Source: Gordonia phthalatica (GTDB taxonomy: Bacteria; Actinomycetota; Actinomycetes; Mycobacteriales; Mycobacteriaceae). Taken from it: a stretch of DNA of 64,000 nucleotides. A model generated the notes under the pieces. That model was not told the DNA's origin, did not search any database, and was given only the letters and a program-made list of their open reading frames with translations. The stretch covers positions 1,488,001 through 1,552,000 of the forward strand of contig NZ_CP011853.1 in assembly GCF_001305675.1 (NCBI RefSeq). The letters run 5' to 3'. Of the stretch, positions 41,181-49,188 are shown in pieces (position 1 is the first letter of the stretch; each line of letters begins with the position of its first letter). Position numbers and translations under genes: made by a program.

Positions 41181-42016
41181 AGCAGTCGGTCGATCTCTGC
41201 GGAAGTCGGAGCGGACGCTGCGCCGACAACAGTTGTCGCCAAGGCCCCTGCGGCGTTGGCGCGGGCCAGTCGTCCCTCCTCTGGACGGTTCCAGGCCGCG
41301 GCGAGCGCTCCCGTGAAGGCGTCTCCGGCGCCGGTCGTGTCGACGACGTCGACCGGGATTCCGCGTGCTCGTGCGCGTCCGGTCGGGGACCGGAGCTCGG
41401 CCCCGTCGCCGCCGAGAGTCGTCACGACCGTCGGGACGGACGCCAACTGAGCTGCGAGCGAACAGGACTCCGCCTCATTGACGACGACTGAATCCACGCA
41501 CGACCACACCTCGGGCGGGAGATCGCGGACGGGGGACGGATTCAACAGAACGGTCGCGTCGCCGGCGCGTGCAGTGCGTGCTGCGTCGAGCAGAACTCTG
41601 TCTGACACCTCCAATTGAAGGAGCAGGACATCGGCCGCTGCGATGACCCGGCGGTCGTCGTCGCTCAACCTGAGTGCGGCGTTCGCTCCCGGCACCACGA
41701 TGATGGTGTTCTCACCGGAGGCGTCGACGGAGATCGCTGCGACCCCGGTGGGGCCGCTCACGGTGGTGACTCGCAGCGCGACGCCGGCATCGCGAAGTGG
41801 GCGCAGCACGGTGTTCGCCGCATCGTCATCACCGACAGCGCCGATGAAGGTGACAGACGCCCCTGCCAGTGCGGCAGCACGCGCCTGATTCGCGCCCTTG
41901 CCGCCCTGTCCGTAGTGGACGGTGGACCCGGCGACTGTCTCACCGGGCCGGGGAAATCGCCCGCAGGTGGTCACGATGTCGAGATTGATGCTGCCGACAA
42001 CGACGACGGAGGTCAT
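41159..42016 (-). CDS. rbsK: Ribokinase (PfkB-family sugar kinase)
   Basis: 285 residues. PfkB signature 1 is present as GQGGKGANQARAAALAGA (about residues 36-53) and signature 2 as DTTGAGDAFTGALAAAW (about 222-238) with the catalytic Asp. The start VVVGSINLDIV is typical of ribokinases. It phosphorylates ribose or a related pentose or nucleoside with ATP. No ribose transporter or regulator is adjacent. The C-terminus is slightly shorter than usual and its last codons lie in the 22-bp repeat shared with 9472-9493, so the end may have been replaced by a rearrangement. The active-site parts are complete. Confidence 0.85.
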   Translation of the reverse strand: MTSVVVVGSINLDIVTTCGRFPRPGETVAGSTVHYGQGGKGANQARAAALAGASVTFIGAVGDDDAANTVLRPLRDAGVALRVTTVSGPTGVAAISVDASGENTIIVVPGANAALRLSDDDRRVIAAADVLLLQLEVSDRVLLDAARTARAGDATVLLNPSPVRDLPPEVWSCVDSVVVNEAESCSLAAQLASVPTVVTTLGGDGAELRSPTGRARARGIPVDVVDTTGAGDAFTGALAAAWNRPEEGRLARANAAGALATTVVGAASAPTSAEIDRLLDSSNTP

Positions 42017-42078
42017 GCGGTCAACCGTAAGGCAGAAGCCGGTACGGCGGACGGGACGACGATGTCAGCGGCCATCGG

Positions 42079-42090
42079 TACCCTTTCCGC
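42079..42090 (+). promoter_or_regulatory. -10 box for leaderless PhnB-like mRNA
   Basis: TACCCT at 42079-42084. The predicted +1 is 42091, the A of the ATG. Confidence 0.5.
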
Positions 42091-42474
42091 ATGACGCAGA
42101 TCCGACCGTTCCTCATGTTCCAAGGTGCCGTCGCCGCGCAGGCGATCGAGCTCTACCTCGCAGCCTTCCCCGACGGGAAAGTGCTGTCGTCGAAGCCGCA
42201 GCCGGAGGAGTCGAAGGGCATCATGCTCGCCGAGCTCGACCTCGCAGGCCAGCGAGTCCTGGTGAGCGACAGCGCCGTCGACCACGCCTTCGACTTCACA
42301 CCATCGAGCTCACTGTTCGTCGACGTCGAAACCCGTGAGGAACTGGAACGCCTCGTCGACGTCCTCGGCAAGGACGGTGCCACGCTGATGCCCCTCGACG
42401 ACTACGGCTTCTCGACCGCATTCGCGTGGGTTAATGACCGTTTCGGGGTCTCCTGGCAACTGAATCTGGCGTGA
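42091..42474 (+). CDS. PhnB-like VOC-fold protein
   Basis: 127 residues of the PhnB/glyoxalase-like group sometimes labelled 3-demethylubiquinone methyltransferase-like. The family opening is RPFLMFQGAVAAQAIELYLA with the A-x-x-x-Y-x-x-x-F pattern, and the end has YGFSTAFAWVNDRFGVSWQL. The fold is a paired beta-alpha-beta-beta-beta barrel, often metal binding. The reaction is unknown for most members. The start is apparently leaderless. It stands alone between the ribokinase gene (divergent) and argS. Confidence 0.8.
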   Translation: MTQIRPFLMFQGAVAAQAIELYLAAFPDGKVLSSKPQPEESKGIMLAELDLAGQRVLVSDSAVDHAFDFTPSSSLFVDVETREELERLVDVLGKDGATLMPLDDYGFSTAFAWVNDRFGVSWQLNLA

Positions 42475-42533
42475 TCGTCACGGCGGTCGCGTCCTGACGG
42501 AGGTCCGATTGTCGAGAAGTGCACCCGGGCCAA

Positions 42534-42539
42534 TAAGAT
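42534..42539 (+). promoter_or_regulatory. Possible -10 box of the argS operon
   Basis: TAAGAT, with a predicted +1 at 42546, two bases before the GTG start at 42548. There is no Shine-Dalgarno. No leader space is left for classic attenuation of argS-lysA. Confidence 0.4.
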
Positions 42540-42547
42540 GAACAGCT

Positions 42548-44200
42548 GTGACTCCCACCGAACTAGCTGCTCTGCTTCGCGCTGCGACGCAGAAGGTTTT
42601 CCAAGCTCATGACCTCGACACCTCGTTGATTCCTGAGTCGGTGGTCGTCGAGCGACCGCGCAGTCCGGAGCACGGCGACTACGCGACCAACATCGCGCTC
42701 CAACTCGGCAAGCGCGCCGGCGTGAACCCGCGTGAACTCGCGACCTGGCTCACCGAAGAACTCGCCACCGACACGGGCATCGCGTCGGCCGAGATCGCCG
42801 GTCCGGGCTTCGTGAACCTGCGATTGGCCGCCGCCGCGCAGAACCAGACCGTGGCGACCGTTCTCGAGCAGACCACCGCGTACGGCCGCGGCGACGAACT
42901 CGCCGCGATGCACGTGAACCTCGAGTTCGTGTCCGCCAACCCGACCGGGCCCATCCACCTCGGCGGAACCCGCTGGGCCGCCGTCGGCGACGCTCTCGGC
43001 CGAGTCCTGTCGGCGCGCGGCGCCGAAGTGACCCGCGAGTACTACTTCAACGACCACGGCGAGCAGATCAACCGCTTCGCCAACTCGCTGATGGCCGCCG
43101 CAAAGGGTGAGCCGACCCCGGAGGAGGGGTACGCGGGGGAGTACATCGACGAGATCGCCGCGACCGTCGTTGCGAAGGTCCCAGGAATCCTCGACCTCCC
43201 CGTCGATGACGCACGTGAGGCCTTCCGCTCCGAAGGCGTCGAGCTGATGTTCGCGCACATCAAGAAGACGCTCCACGAGTTCGGCACCGACTTCGACGTG
43301 TACACGCACGAGAACTCGATGTTCGACCGCGGCATGGTCGACGAGGCCATCGCCGAGCTCAAGGCCAGCGGCAACCTCTACGAGGCCGACGGCGCCTGGT
43401 GGCTGCGCTCCACCAACTACGGCGACGACAAGGACCGCGTCGTCATCAAGAGCGACGGCCACCACGCCTACATCGCCGGTGACATCGCCTACGTGCGTGA
43501 CAAGCACCAGCGCGGTGCCAACCACCTGATCTACATGCTCGGGGCCGACCACCACGGCTACGTGGTCCGACTCAAGGCCGCCGCCGCAGCGCTCGGGTAC
43601 GACCCGGAGCACATCGAGGTCCTGATCGGCCAGATGGTGAACCTGGTCAAGGACGGCCAGCCGGTCCGCATGTCCAAGCGCGCCGGAACGGTCATCACCC
43701 TCGACGACCTCGTCGAAGCCGTCGGTGTGGACGCCGCCCGCTACGCGCTGATCCGCTCGTCGATCGACGTCAACATCGACATCGACCTCGACCTGCTGCG
43801 CAAGCAGTCGTCGGACAACCCCGTGTACTACGTGCAGTACGCACATGCACGGCTGTGCGCGCTGGCGCGCCACGCGGACGAGCTCGGCCTCACTCTGAGC
43901 ACCGAGCACCTGGACCTGCTCGACGACCCGGCCGAAGGCGACCTGATCCGCACGCTCGGCGACTTCTCGGAGGTCGTCACCACCGCGGCCACGCTCCGCG
44001 AACCGCACCGCGTGTGCCGCTACCTGGAGTCCCTCGCGGGCACCTACCATCGCTTCTACGCACGCTGCCGCGTCCTGCCCCAGGGCGACGAGGAAGCCGG
44101 CGACGTCCACACCGCCCGCCTGGCGCTCTGCGCGGCGACGCGGCAGGTGCTCGCCAACGGACTGGAGCTGGTCGGTGTGACGGCTCCGGAACGAATGTGA
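42548..44200 (+). CDS. argS: Arginyl-tRNA synthetase
   Basis: 550 residues, full length for a class I ArgRS. The additional N-terminal tRNA-binding domain is at about residues 5-90. The HIGH-type motif reads SANPTGPIHLGGTRWA (about 130-145) and the KMSKS-type VRMSKRAGTV (about 374-383). A C-terminal DALR anticodon-binding domain includes VQYAHARLCALARHADELGL. It charges tRNA-Arg. It is followed by lysA 61 bases later, an association (argS-lysA) well known in Actinobacteria. GTG at 42548 is the only start consistent with the family's N-terminus. Confidence 0.95.
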   Translation: MTPTELAALLRAATQKVFQAHDLDTSLIPESVVVERPRSPEHGDYATNIALQLGKRAGVNPRELATWLTEELATDTGIASAEIAGPGFVNLRLAAAAQNQTVATVLEQTTAYGRGDELAAMHVNLEFVSANPTGPIHLGGTRWAAVGDALGRVLSARGAEVTREYYFNDHGEQINRFANSLMAAAKGEPTPEEGYAGEYIDEIAATVVAKVPGILDLPVDDAREAFRSEGVELMFAHIKKTLHEFGTDFDVYTHENSMFDRGMVDEAIAELKASGNLYEADGAWWLRSTNYGDDKDRVVIKSDGHHAYIAGDIAYVRDKHQRGANHLIYMLGADHHGYVVRLKAAAAALGYDPEHIEVLIGQMVNLVKDGQPVRMSKRAGTVITLDDLVEAVGVDAARYALIRSSIDVNIDIDLDLLRKQSSDNPVYYVQYAHARLCALARHADELGLTLSTEHLDLLDDPAEGDLIRTLGDFSEVVTTAATLREPHRVCRYLESLAGTYHRFYARCRVLPQGDEEAGDVHTARLALCAATRQVLANGLELVGVTAPERM

Positions 44201-44261
44201 CAGGCGAGAGTTTGACGATCAAGCACGTGACGCCCCTTTACCCGATCCAGGAGCACACCTG

Positions 44262-45683
44262 ATGGCACACCCCGCAGGACCCCGCCACGCCGAGATCCTC
44301 GCCGCCCCGCACCTCGCGGAACGGCCCAACAGCCCGGAAGAGCTCTCGCGGATCCCGGAGAACGTGTACCCGCGCGGCACCCGCCGCAACGACGACGGCG
44401 TCGTCGAGCTCGGCGGCGTGTCCGTCGACCAGCTCGCCACCGACTACGACACCCCGCTGTTCGTGTACGACGAAGCCGACTTCCGGTCGCGCTGCGCCGA
44501 CATGCAGAACGCCTTCGGTCCCTACGGCCGCGTCCACTACGCGTCCAAGGCGTTCCTGTCGACGCAGGTCGCGAAGTGGATCGAGTCCGAAGGGCTGTCG
44601 TTGGACGTCTGCTCGGGTGGCGAACTCGCCATCGCGCTGCACGCCGGATTCCCGGCCGAGCGCATCGCGCTGCACGGCAACAACAAGTCCGAAGCAGAGC
44701 TCGCCGCAGCGGTCGACGCCGGCGTCGGCGACATCGTCCTCGACTCGATGATCGAGATCGAACGACTCGACCGCATCGCAGGCGAGCGGGGAGTGGTGGC
44801 CGACGTCCTCGTCCGCATCACCCCGGGCGTCGAGGCGCACACCCACGAGTTCATCTCCACCGCGCACGAGGACCAGAAGTTCGGTTTCGCGCTCGTCGGC
44901 GGCGTCGCGCTCGACGCGGTCCGCGCCGTGTTCGCCGCACCCAACCTGCGCCTCGTCGGCCTGCACAGCCACATCGGCTCGCAGATATTCGAGATCGACG
45001 GCTTCGAGCTCGCCGCACGCCGCGTCATCGGTCTCCTGGCCGACGTCGTCGCCGAGTTCGGCGTCGAGAAGACCAAGCAGATCAAGCTCCTCGATCTCGG
45101 TGGCGGCCTGGGCATCTCGTACCTCGAGAGCGAGACCCCGCCGCCGGTCGGTGTGCTGGCCGAAGCGCTCGCCGAGATCGTGCGCCGCGAGTCGGCGGCG
45201 CTGAACCTCCCGATGCCGACCATCGCGGTGGAACCCGGACGCGGCATCGCCGGTCCCGCCGGCGTGACTCTGTACCGGGTCGGCACCATCAAGGATGTCG
45301 CCCTCGACGGCGGCACCGTCCGGCGCTACGTGTCGGTCGACGGCGGCATGAGCGACAACATCCGCACCGTCCTCTACGACGCCGAGTACGACGTCCGCCT
45401 GGCGTCCCGCGTGTCGACCGCGAAAGCCGTCGTCTGCCGGGTGGTGGGCAAGCACTGCGAGAGCGGCGATATCGTTATCCGGGACTGCTGGCTGCCCGAA
45501 GACCTGGCGCCGGGTGACATCCTCATGGTCGGCGCTACCGGTGCCTACTGCTACTCGATGTCGAGTCGCTACAACATGGCGCCGCGCGCCGCGGTCGTCA
45601 CGGTCAACGAAGGCCGATCTCGAGTCATGCTGAGGCGGGAGACGGTCGAAGACTTCTTGAGCTTGGAGGTGGATTCGGAATGA
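44262..45683 (+). CDS. lysA: Diaminopimelate decarboxylase
   Basis: 473 residues. The fold-III PLP enzyme motifs are all visible: Lys in VHYASKAFLS (about residue 92), HGNNKSEAEL, HSHIGSQI, GGGLGISYLE (the PLP-phosphate loop), EPGRGIAGPAG and active-site Cys in GKHCESGDI. It decarboxylates meso-diaminopimelate to lysine, the last step of the pathway. The 3' end overlaps hom by four bases (ATGA), so lysA and hom are translationally coupled. Confidence 0.95.
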   Translation: MAHPAGPRHAEILAAPHLAERPNSPEELSRIPENVYPRGTRRNDDGVVELGGVSVDQLATDYDTPLFVYDEADFRSRCADMQNAFGPYGRVHYASKAFLSTQVAKWIESEGLSLDVCSGGELAIALHAGFPAERIALHGNNKSEAELAAAVDAGVGDIVLDSMIEIERLDRIAGERGVVADVLVRITPGVEAHTHEFISTAHEDQKFGFALVGGVALDAVRAVFAAPNLRLVGLHSHIGSQIFEIDGFELAARRVIGLLADVVAEFGVEKTKQIKLLDLGGGLGISYLESETPPPVGVLAEALAEIVRRESAALNLPMPTIAVEPGRGIAGPAGVTLYRVGTIKDVALDGGTVRRYVSVDGGMSDNIRTVLYDAEYDVRLASRVSTAKAVVCRVVGKHCESGDIVIRDCWLPEDLAPGDILMVGATGAYCYSMSSRYNMAPRAAVVTVNEGRSRVMLRRETVEDFLSLEVDSE

Positions 45684-46987
45684 AGGAATCGTCTCGTCCG
45701 ATCGGTGTCGCCGTGCTGGGCATGGGCAACGTCGGCACCGAGGTCGTCCGGATTCTCACCGAGAAGGCCGCTGACCTGCAGGCTCGCATCGGCGCCCCGC
45801 TGGAGCTGCGCGGCGTCGCCGTCCGGGACCTGTCGAAGGAGCGCAAGGGCGTCGACCGGGCGCTGCTGACCGACGACCCGATGGCGCTGGTGCAGCGCGA
45901 CGACGTCGACCTCGTCGTCGAACTCCTCGGCGGCATCAAGCCGGCCCGCAAGCTGATCCTCGCCGCCCTGGAGGGCGGCAAGTCGGTCGTCACCGCCAAC
46001 AAGGCGCTGATGGCCGAGCATTCGGGTGAACTGTCGAAGGCCGCCGAAGATCACCGCGTCGACCTCTACTTCGAGGCCGCGGTGGCGGGCGCGATCCCGG
46101 TGATCCGTCCGCTGACCCAGTCGCTCGCCGGTGACTCGGTGAACCGCGTGGCAGGCATCGTCAACGGGACCACCAACTTCATCCTCTCCGAGATGGCCGA
46201 GAGCGGCGCAGGGTACGGCAAGGTGCTCGCCGAGGCCGGTCGCCTGGGCTACGCCGAAGCCGACCCGACCGCCGACGTCGAGGGCTACGACGCCGCGTCC
46301 AAGGCGGCGATCCTCGCGTCCATCGCGTTCCACTCGCGAGTCACCGCGTCGGAGGTGCACCGCGAGGGCATCACCGGGATCTCCGCGAAGGACTTCGACG
46401 CCGCGAAGAAGTTCGACTGCACCATTAAGCTGCTCGCGATCTGTGAGCGCATCGACGTCGACGGCGAGCAGAAGATCTCGGCGCGCGTCTACCCGGCGCT
46501 CGTTCCGCTCGATCACCCGCTGGCCACCGTCAATGGCGCGTTCAACGCCGTTGCGGTGGAGGCCGAGAACGCCGGCCGCCTCATGTTCTACGGACAGGGC
46601 GCAGGCGGCGCGCCGACCGCGTCCGCCGTGCTCGGCGACCTGGTCATGGCGGCCCGCAACCGGGTCTTCCACGGCCGCGGCCCCCTCGAATCGACGTATG
46701 CGGGACTGCCCGTGGCGTCGATCGACGAGGTCCCGACCCGCTACTACGTCTCGATGAAGGTCGCAGACGTGGCGGGAGTCCTGCACCAGGTCTCCGGTGA
46801 GTTCGCCAAACGCGGCATCAGCATCGCCGCCGTCCGTCAGGAGGGTGCAGGCGACGATGCCCGCCTGATCGTCGTGACTCATCGTGCATCCGACCGCGCA
46901 CAGTCGGACACCGTCGCCGCACTCGAAAAGATGGACTCCGTACTCAAGGTGTCCAGCGTGCTCCGTTTGGAGGGAACCAATGACTGA
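45680..46987 (+). CDS. hom: Homoserine dehydrogenase with ACT domain
   Basis: 435 residues. The NAD(P)-binding start is VAVLGMGNVGTEVVRIL (about residues 10-26). The catalytic domain includes GGIKPARKLILAALEGGKSV, NGTTNFILSEMA and GRLGYAEADPTADVEG. A C-terminal ACT regulatory domain begins at about 352 (YYVSMKVADVAGVLHQVSGE), as in the threonine-inhibited actinobacterial enzymes. It reduces aspartate semialdehyde to homoserine, the branch to threonine and methionine. It overlaps lysA by four bases and thrC by eight. Confidence 0.95.
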   Translation: MKESSRPIGVAVLGMGNVGTEVVRILTEKAADLQARIGAPLELRGVAVRDLSKERKGVDRALLTDDPMALVQRDDVDLVVELLGGIKPARKLILAALEGGKSVVTANKALMAEHSGELSKAAEDHRVDLYFEAAVAGAIPVIRPLTQSLAGDSVNRVAGIVNGTTNFILSEMAESGAGYGKVLAEAGRLGYAEADPTADVEGYDAASKAAILASIAFHSRVTASEVHREGITGISAKDFDAAKKFDCTIKLLAICERIDVDGEQKISARVYPALVPLDHPLATVNGAFNAVAVEAENAGRLMFYGQGAGGAPTASAVLGDLVMAARNRVFHGRGPLESTYAGLPVASIDEVPTRYYVSMKVADVAGVLHQVSGEFAKRGISIAAVRQEGAGDDARLIVVTHRASDRAQSDTVAALEKMDSVLKVSSVLRLEGTND

Positions 46988-48065
46988 CACCACCCACCAG
47001 CCTGTCCACCGTGGATGGCCCGGCCTGATCGAGGCCTACCGCAGCCGCATGCCGGTGCAGGACGACTGGAAGATCGTCACCCTGCTCGAGGGCGCGACAC
47101 CGCTTGTCGCGGCACCGGTCCTGTCCGAGATCACCGGCTGCGACGTCTACCTCAAGGTCGAGGGCCTGAACCCCACCGGCTCCTTCAAGGACCGCGGCAT
47201 GACGATGGCCGTCACCAACGCCGTCAACCACGGCAAGAAGGCCGTCCTCTGCGCCTCCACCGGCAACACGTCGGCGTCGGCCGCGGCCTACGCCACCCGC
47301 GCGGGCATCACCTGCGCGGTCCTCATCCCCGAGGGCAAGATCGCGATGGGCAAGCTCGCCCAGGCCGTCATGCACGGCGCCAAGATCATCCAGGTGCAGG
47401 GCAACTTCGACGACTGCCTGGAGCTCGCCCGCAAGGTGACCTCCGACTACCCGGAGATCGAACTCGTCAACTCGGTGAACCCGGCCCGCATCGAGGGCCA
47501 GAAGACCGCGTCGTTCGAGATCGTCGACGTCCTCGGCAAGGCCCCCGATGTGCACGCGCTGCCGGTCGGCAACGCGGGCAACATCACCGCCTACTGGAAG
47601 GGCTACAACGAGTACCACGCCGACGGCATCATCGACTCGCTCCCGCGGATGCTCGGCGTGCAGGCCGCAGGTGCCGCACCGCTGGTGAACGGCGCCCCGG
47701 TCAGCGATCCCGAGACCATCGCCACCGCCATCCGCATCGGCTCGCCCGCCAGTTGGAACCAGGCCGTCGCAGCCAAGGAGGAGTCGGGCGGCATGTTCCG
47801 CGCGGCCACCGACGAGAAGATCCTCGAGGCCTACCAGCTGGTCGCCGGTCGCGAAGGAGTCTTCGTCGAGCCGGCCTCGGCAGCCAGCGTCGCCGGTCTG
47901 CTCGCCAGCCGTGAAGAGGGCTGGATCAAGGAAGGCGAGACGGTGGTCTGCACCGTCACCGGCAACGGACTGAAGGACCCCGACACCGCGCTGCTCGGCA
48001 TGCCTAAGGTCGACGCGATCCAGGTGGATCCCGTGGCGGTCGCACAGGCACTGGGTGTGAACTAA
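46980..48065 (+). CDS. thrC: Threonine synthase
   Basis: 361 residues. The PLP Lys lies in NPTGSFKDRGMTMA (about residue 65), the phosphate-binding loop is GNAGNITAYWKG and the substrate Ser/Thr loop is CASTGNTSASAAAYATRAG. It converts O-phosphohomoserine to threonine. The start ATG at 46980 has GGAGGGA six to twelve bases upstream and overlaps the hom stop by eight bases; the longer open frame to 46884 lies wholly within hom. Length matches the short actinobacterial ThrC. Confidence 0.95.
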   Translation: MTDTTHQPVHRGWPGLIEAYRSRMPVQDDWKIVTLLEGATPLVAAPVLSEITGCDVYLKVEGLNPTGSFKDRGMTMAVTNAVNHGKKAVLCASTGNTSASAAAYATRAGITCAVLIPEGKIAMGKLAQAVMHGAKIIQVQGNFDDCLELARKVTSDYPEIELVNSVNPARIEGQKTASFEIVDVLGKAPDVHALPVGNAGNITAYWKGYNEYHADGIIDSLPRMLGVQAAGAAPLVNGAPVSDPETIATAIRIGSPASWNQAVAAKEESGGMFRAATDEKILEAYQLVAGREGVFVEPASAASVAGLLASREEGWIKEGETVVCTVTGNGLKDPDTALLGMPKVDAIQVDPVAVAQALGVN

Positions 48066-48081
48066 AGAGTTGGAAACCACC

Positions 48082-49032
48082 ATGACGACACGGACGACGA
48101 TCGGCGCCGCCGACGCGGAATGCGTTCTGGCCGAGGGGATTTCGGTCCGAGTTCGAGTTCCGGGATCGAGCGCGAACCTGGGACCCGGCTTCGACTGCCT
48201 GGGCCTGGCGCTGTCGGTCTACGACGAGGTGGCGGTCACCGTCACCGACGGCGGAATCACCGTCGCCGTGACCGGCGAAGCCGCCGACCGGGTGCCGCTC
48301 GACGGGCGTCACCTCGTCGCCCGTGCCGTTGTGCGTGGATTCGAGGCGGCCGGTGTCGCCGTCCCCGGATTCCACCTGGAGACCACGAACGCGATCCCGC
48401 ATTCGCGGGGACTCGGCTCGTCTGCCGCGGCAGTGGTCGGCGGACTGGCCGCCGCATCGGCGCTCGTGGCAGCGGACGGTCGTCGCCCGGCGCTCGACGA
48501 CGAGACGCTGGTGCAGCTCTCAAGCGAATTCGAGGGACACCCCGACAACGCTGCGGCATCGGTTCTCGGCTCCGCGGTGGTCACGTGGTCGCGGGGGAGC
48601 GACGAATACTTCGCCCGCCGCCTGCAGGTCCACCCGTCGGTGGTCGTGACCGCGTTCGTGCCGCAGTTCGAATCGTCGACCGAAGCCACCCGCGGCCTGC
48701 TGCCGGATTCGGTGCCGCGCGCCGACGCCGTGTTCAATGTCAGCCGTGCGGCGCTCGGCGTGGTCGCGTTGACCGCAGATCCCGACTGCCTGATGGACGC
48801 GACCCAGGATCGGCTGCACCAGGACTACCGCGCCGAGGCACTCGCCGACACGACACGGCTGGTGCGGGCATTGCGCGAAGCCGGTCACGCCGCTACCGTG
48901 TCGGGTGCTGGACCGTCGGTGCTGGTGCTGGGAACCGCGCCGCTCGGACATCACGAGACCGAACTCGCCGCAGGCCTGGGATTCGCCATGATTCCCGTCG
49001 ACGTGGCGGACGGCGTCGAGGTCATTTCCTAA
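48082..49032 (+). CDS. thrB: Homoserine kinase
   Basis: 316-residue GHMP-family kinase. The first GHMP motif is VRVPGSSANLGPGFDCLGLA (about residues 26-45), the ATP-phosphate loop is IPHSRGLGSSAAAVVGG (about 106-122) and the C-terminal motif is HAATVSGAGPSVLVLG. It phosphorylates homoserine for ThrC. It begins 16 bases after thrC. I chose ATG at 48082 over a TTG four codons earlier. It is the last gene of the lysA-hom-thrC-thrB block. Confidence 0.95.
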   Translation: MTTRTTIGAADAECVLAEGISVRVRVPGSSANLGPGFDCLGLALSVYDEVAVTVTDGGITVAVTGEAADRVPLDGRHLVARAVVRGFEAAGVAVPGFHLETTNAIPHSRGLGSSAAAVVGGLAAASALVAADGRRPALDDETLVQLSSEFEGHPDNAAASVLGSAVVTWSRGSDEYFARRLQVHPSVVVTAFVPQFESSTEATRGLLPDSVPRADAVFNVSRAALGVVALTADPDCLMDATQDRLHQDYRAEALADTTRLVRALREAGHAATVSGAGPSVLVLGTAPLGHHETELAAGLGFAMIPVDVADGVEVIS

Positions 49033-49188
49033 GTTCGCGCCTACCCGGTGGTACGCTGACTGTGCCCCGCCGGAACCCAGGGCGTGTCTGATCTCCACCC
49101 GATTGTCCGGCGAACCAACAAATTTTGTTTCTCTGCCCATCTGGGCGGGAACCCCGGTATCTGAAATCCGGGGAACGAAAGGAATTCC
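49033..49188 (+). promoter_or_regulatory. Leader region of rho
   Basis: 156 bases between thrB and rho. CCCCGG (about 49152) and CCGGGG (about 49168) form a small hairpin just before the GAAAGGA ribosome site, and GCCC-ATCT-GGGC lies a little upstream. A T-rich run, AATTTTGTTTCT, sits near 49120. Leader-based autocontrol of rho is known in other bacteria; here it is only a possibility. Confidence 0.35.
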
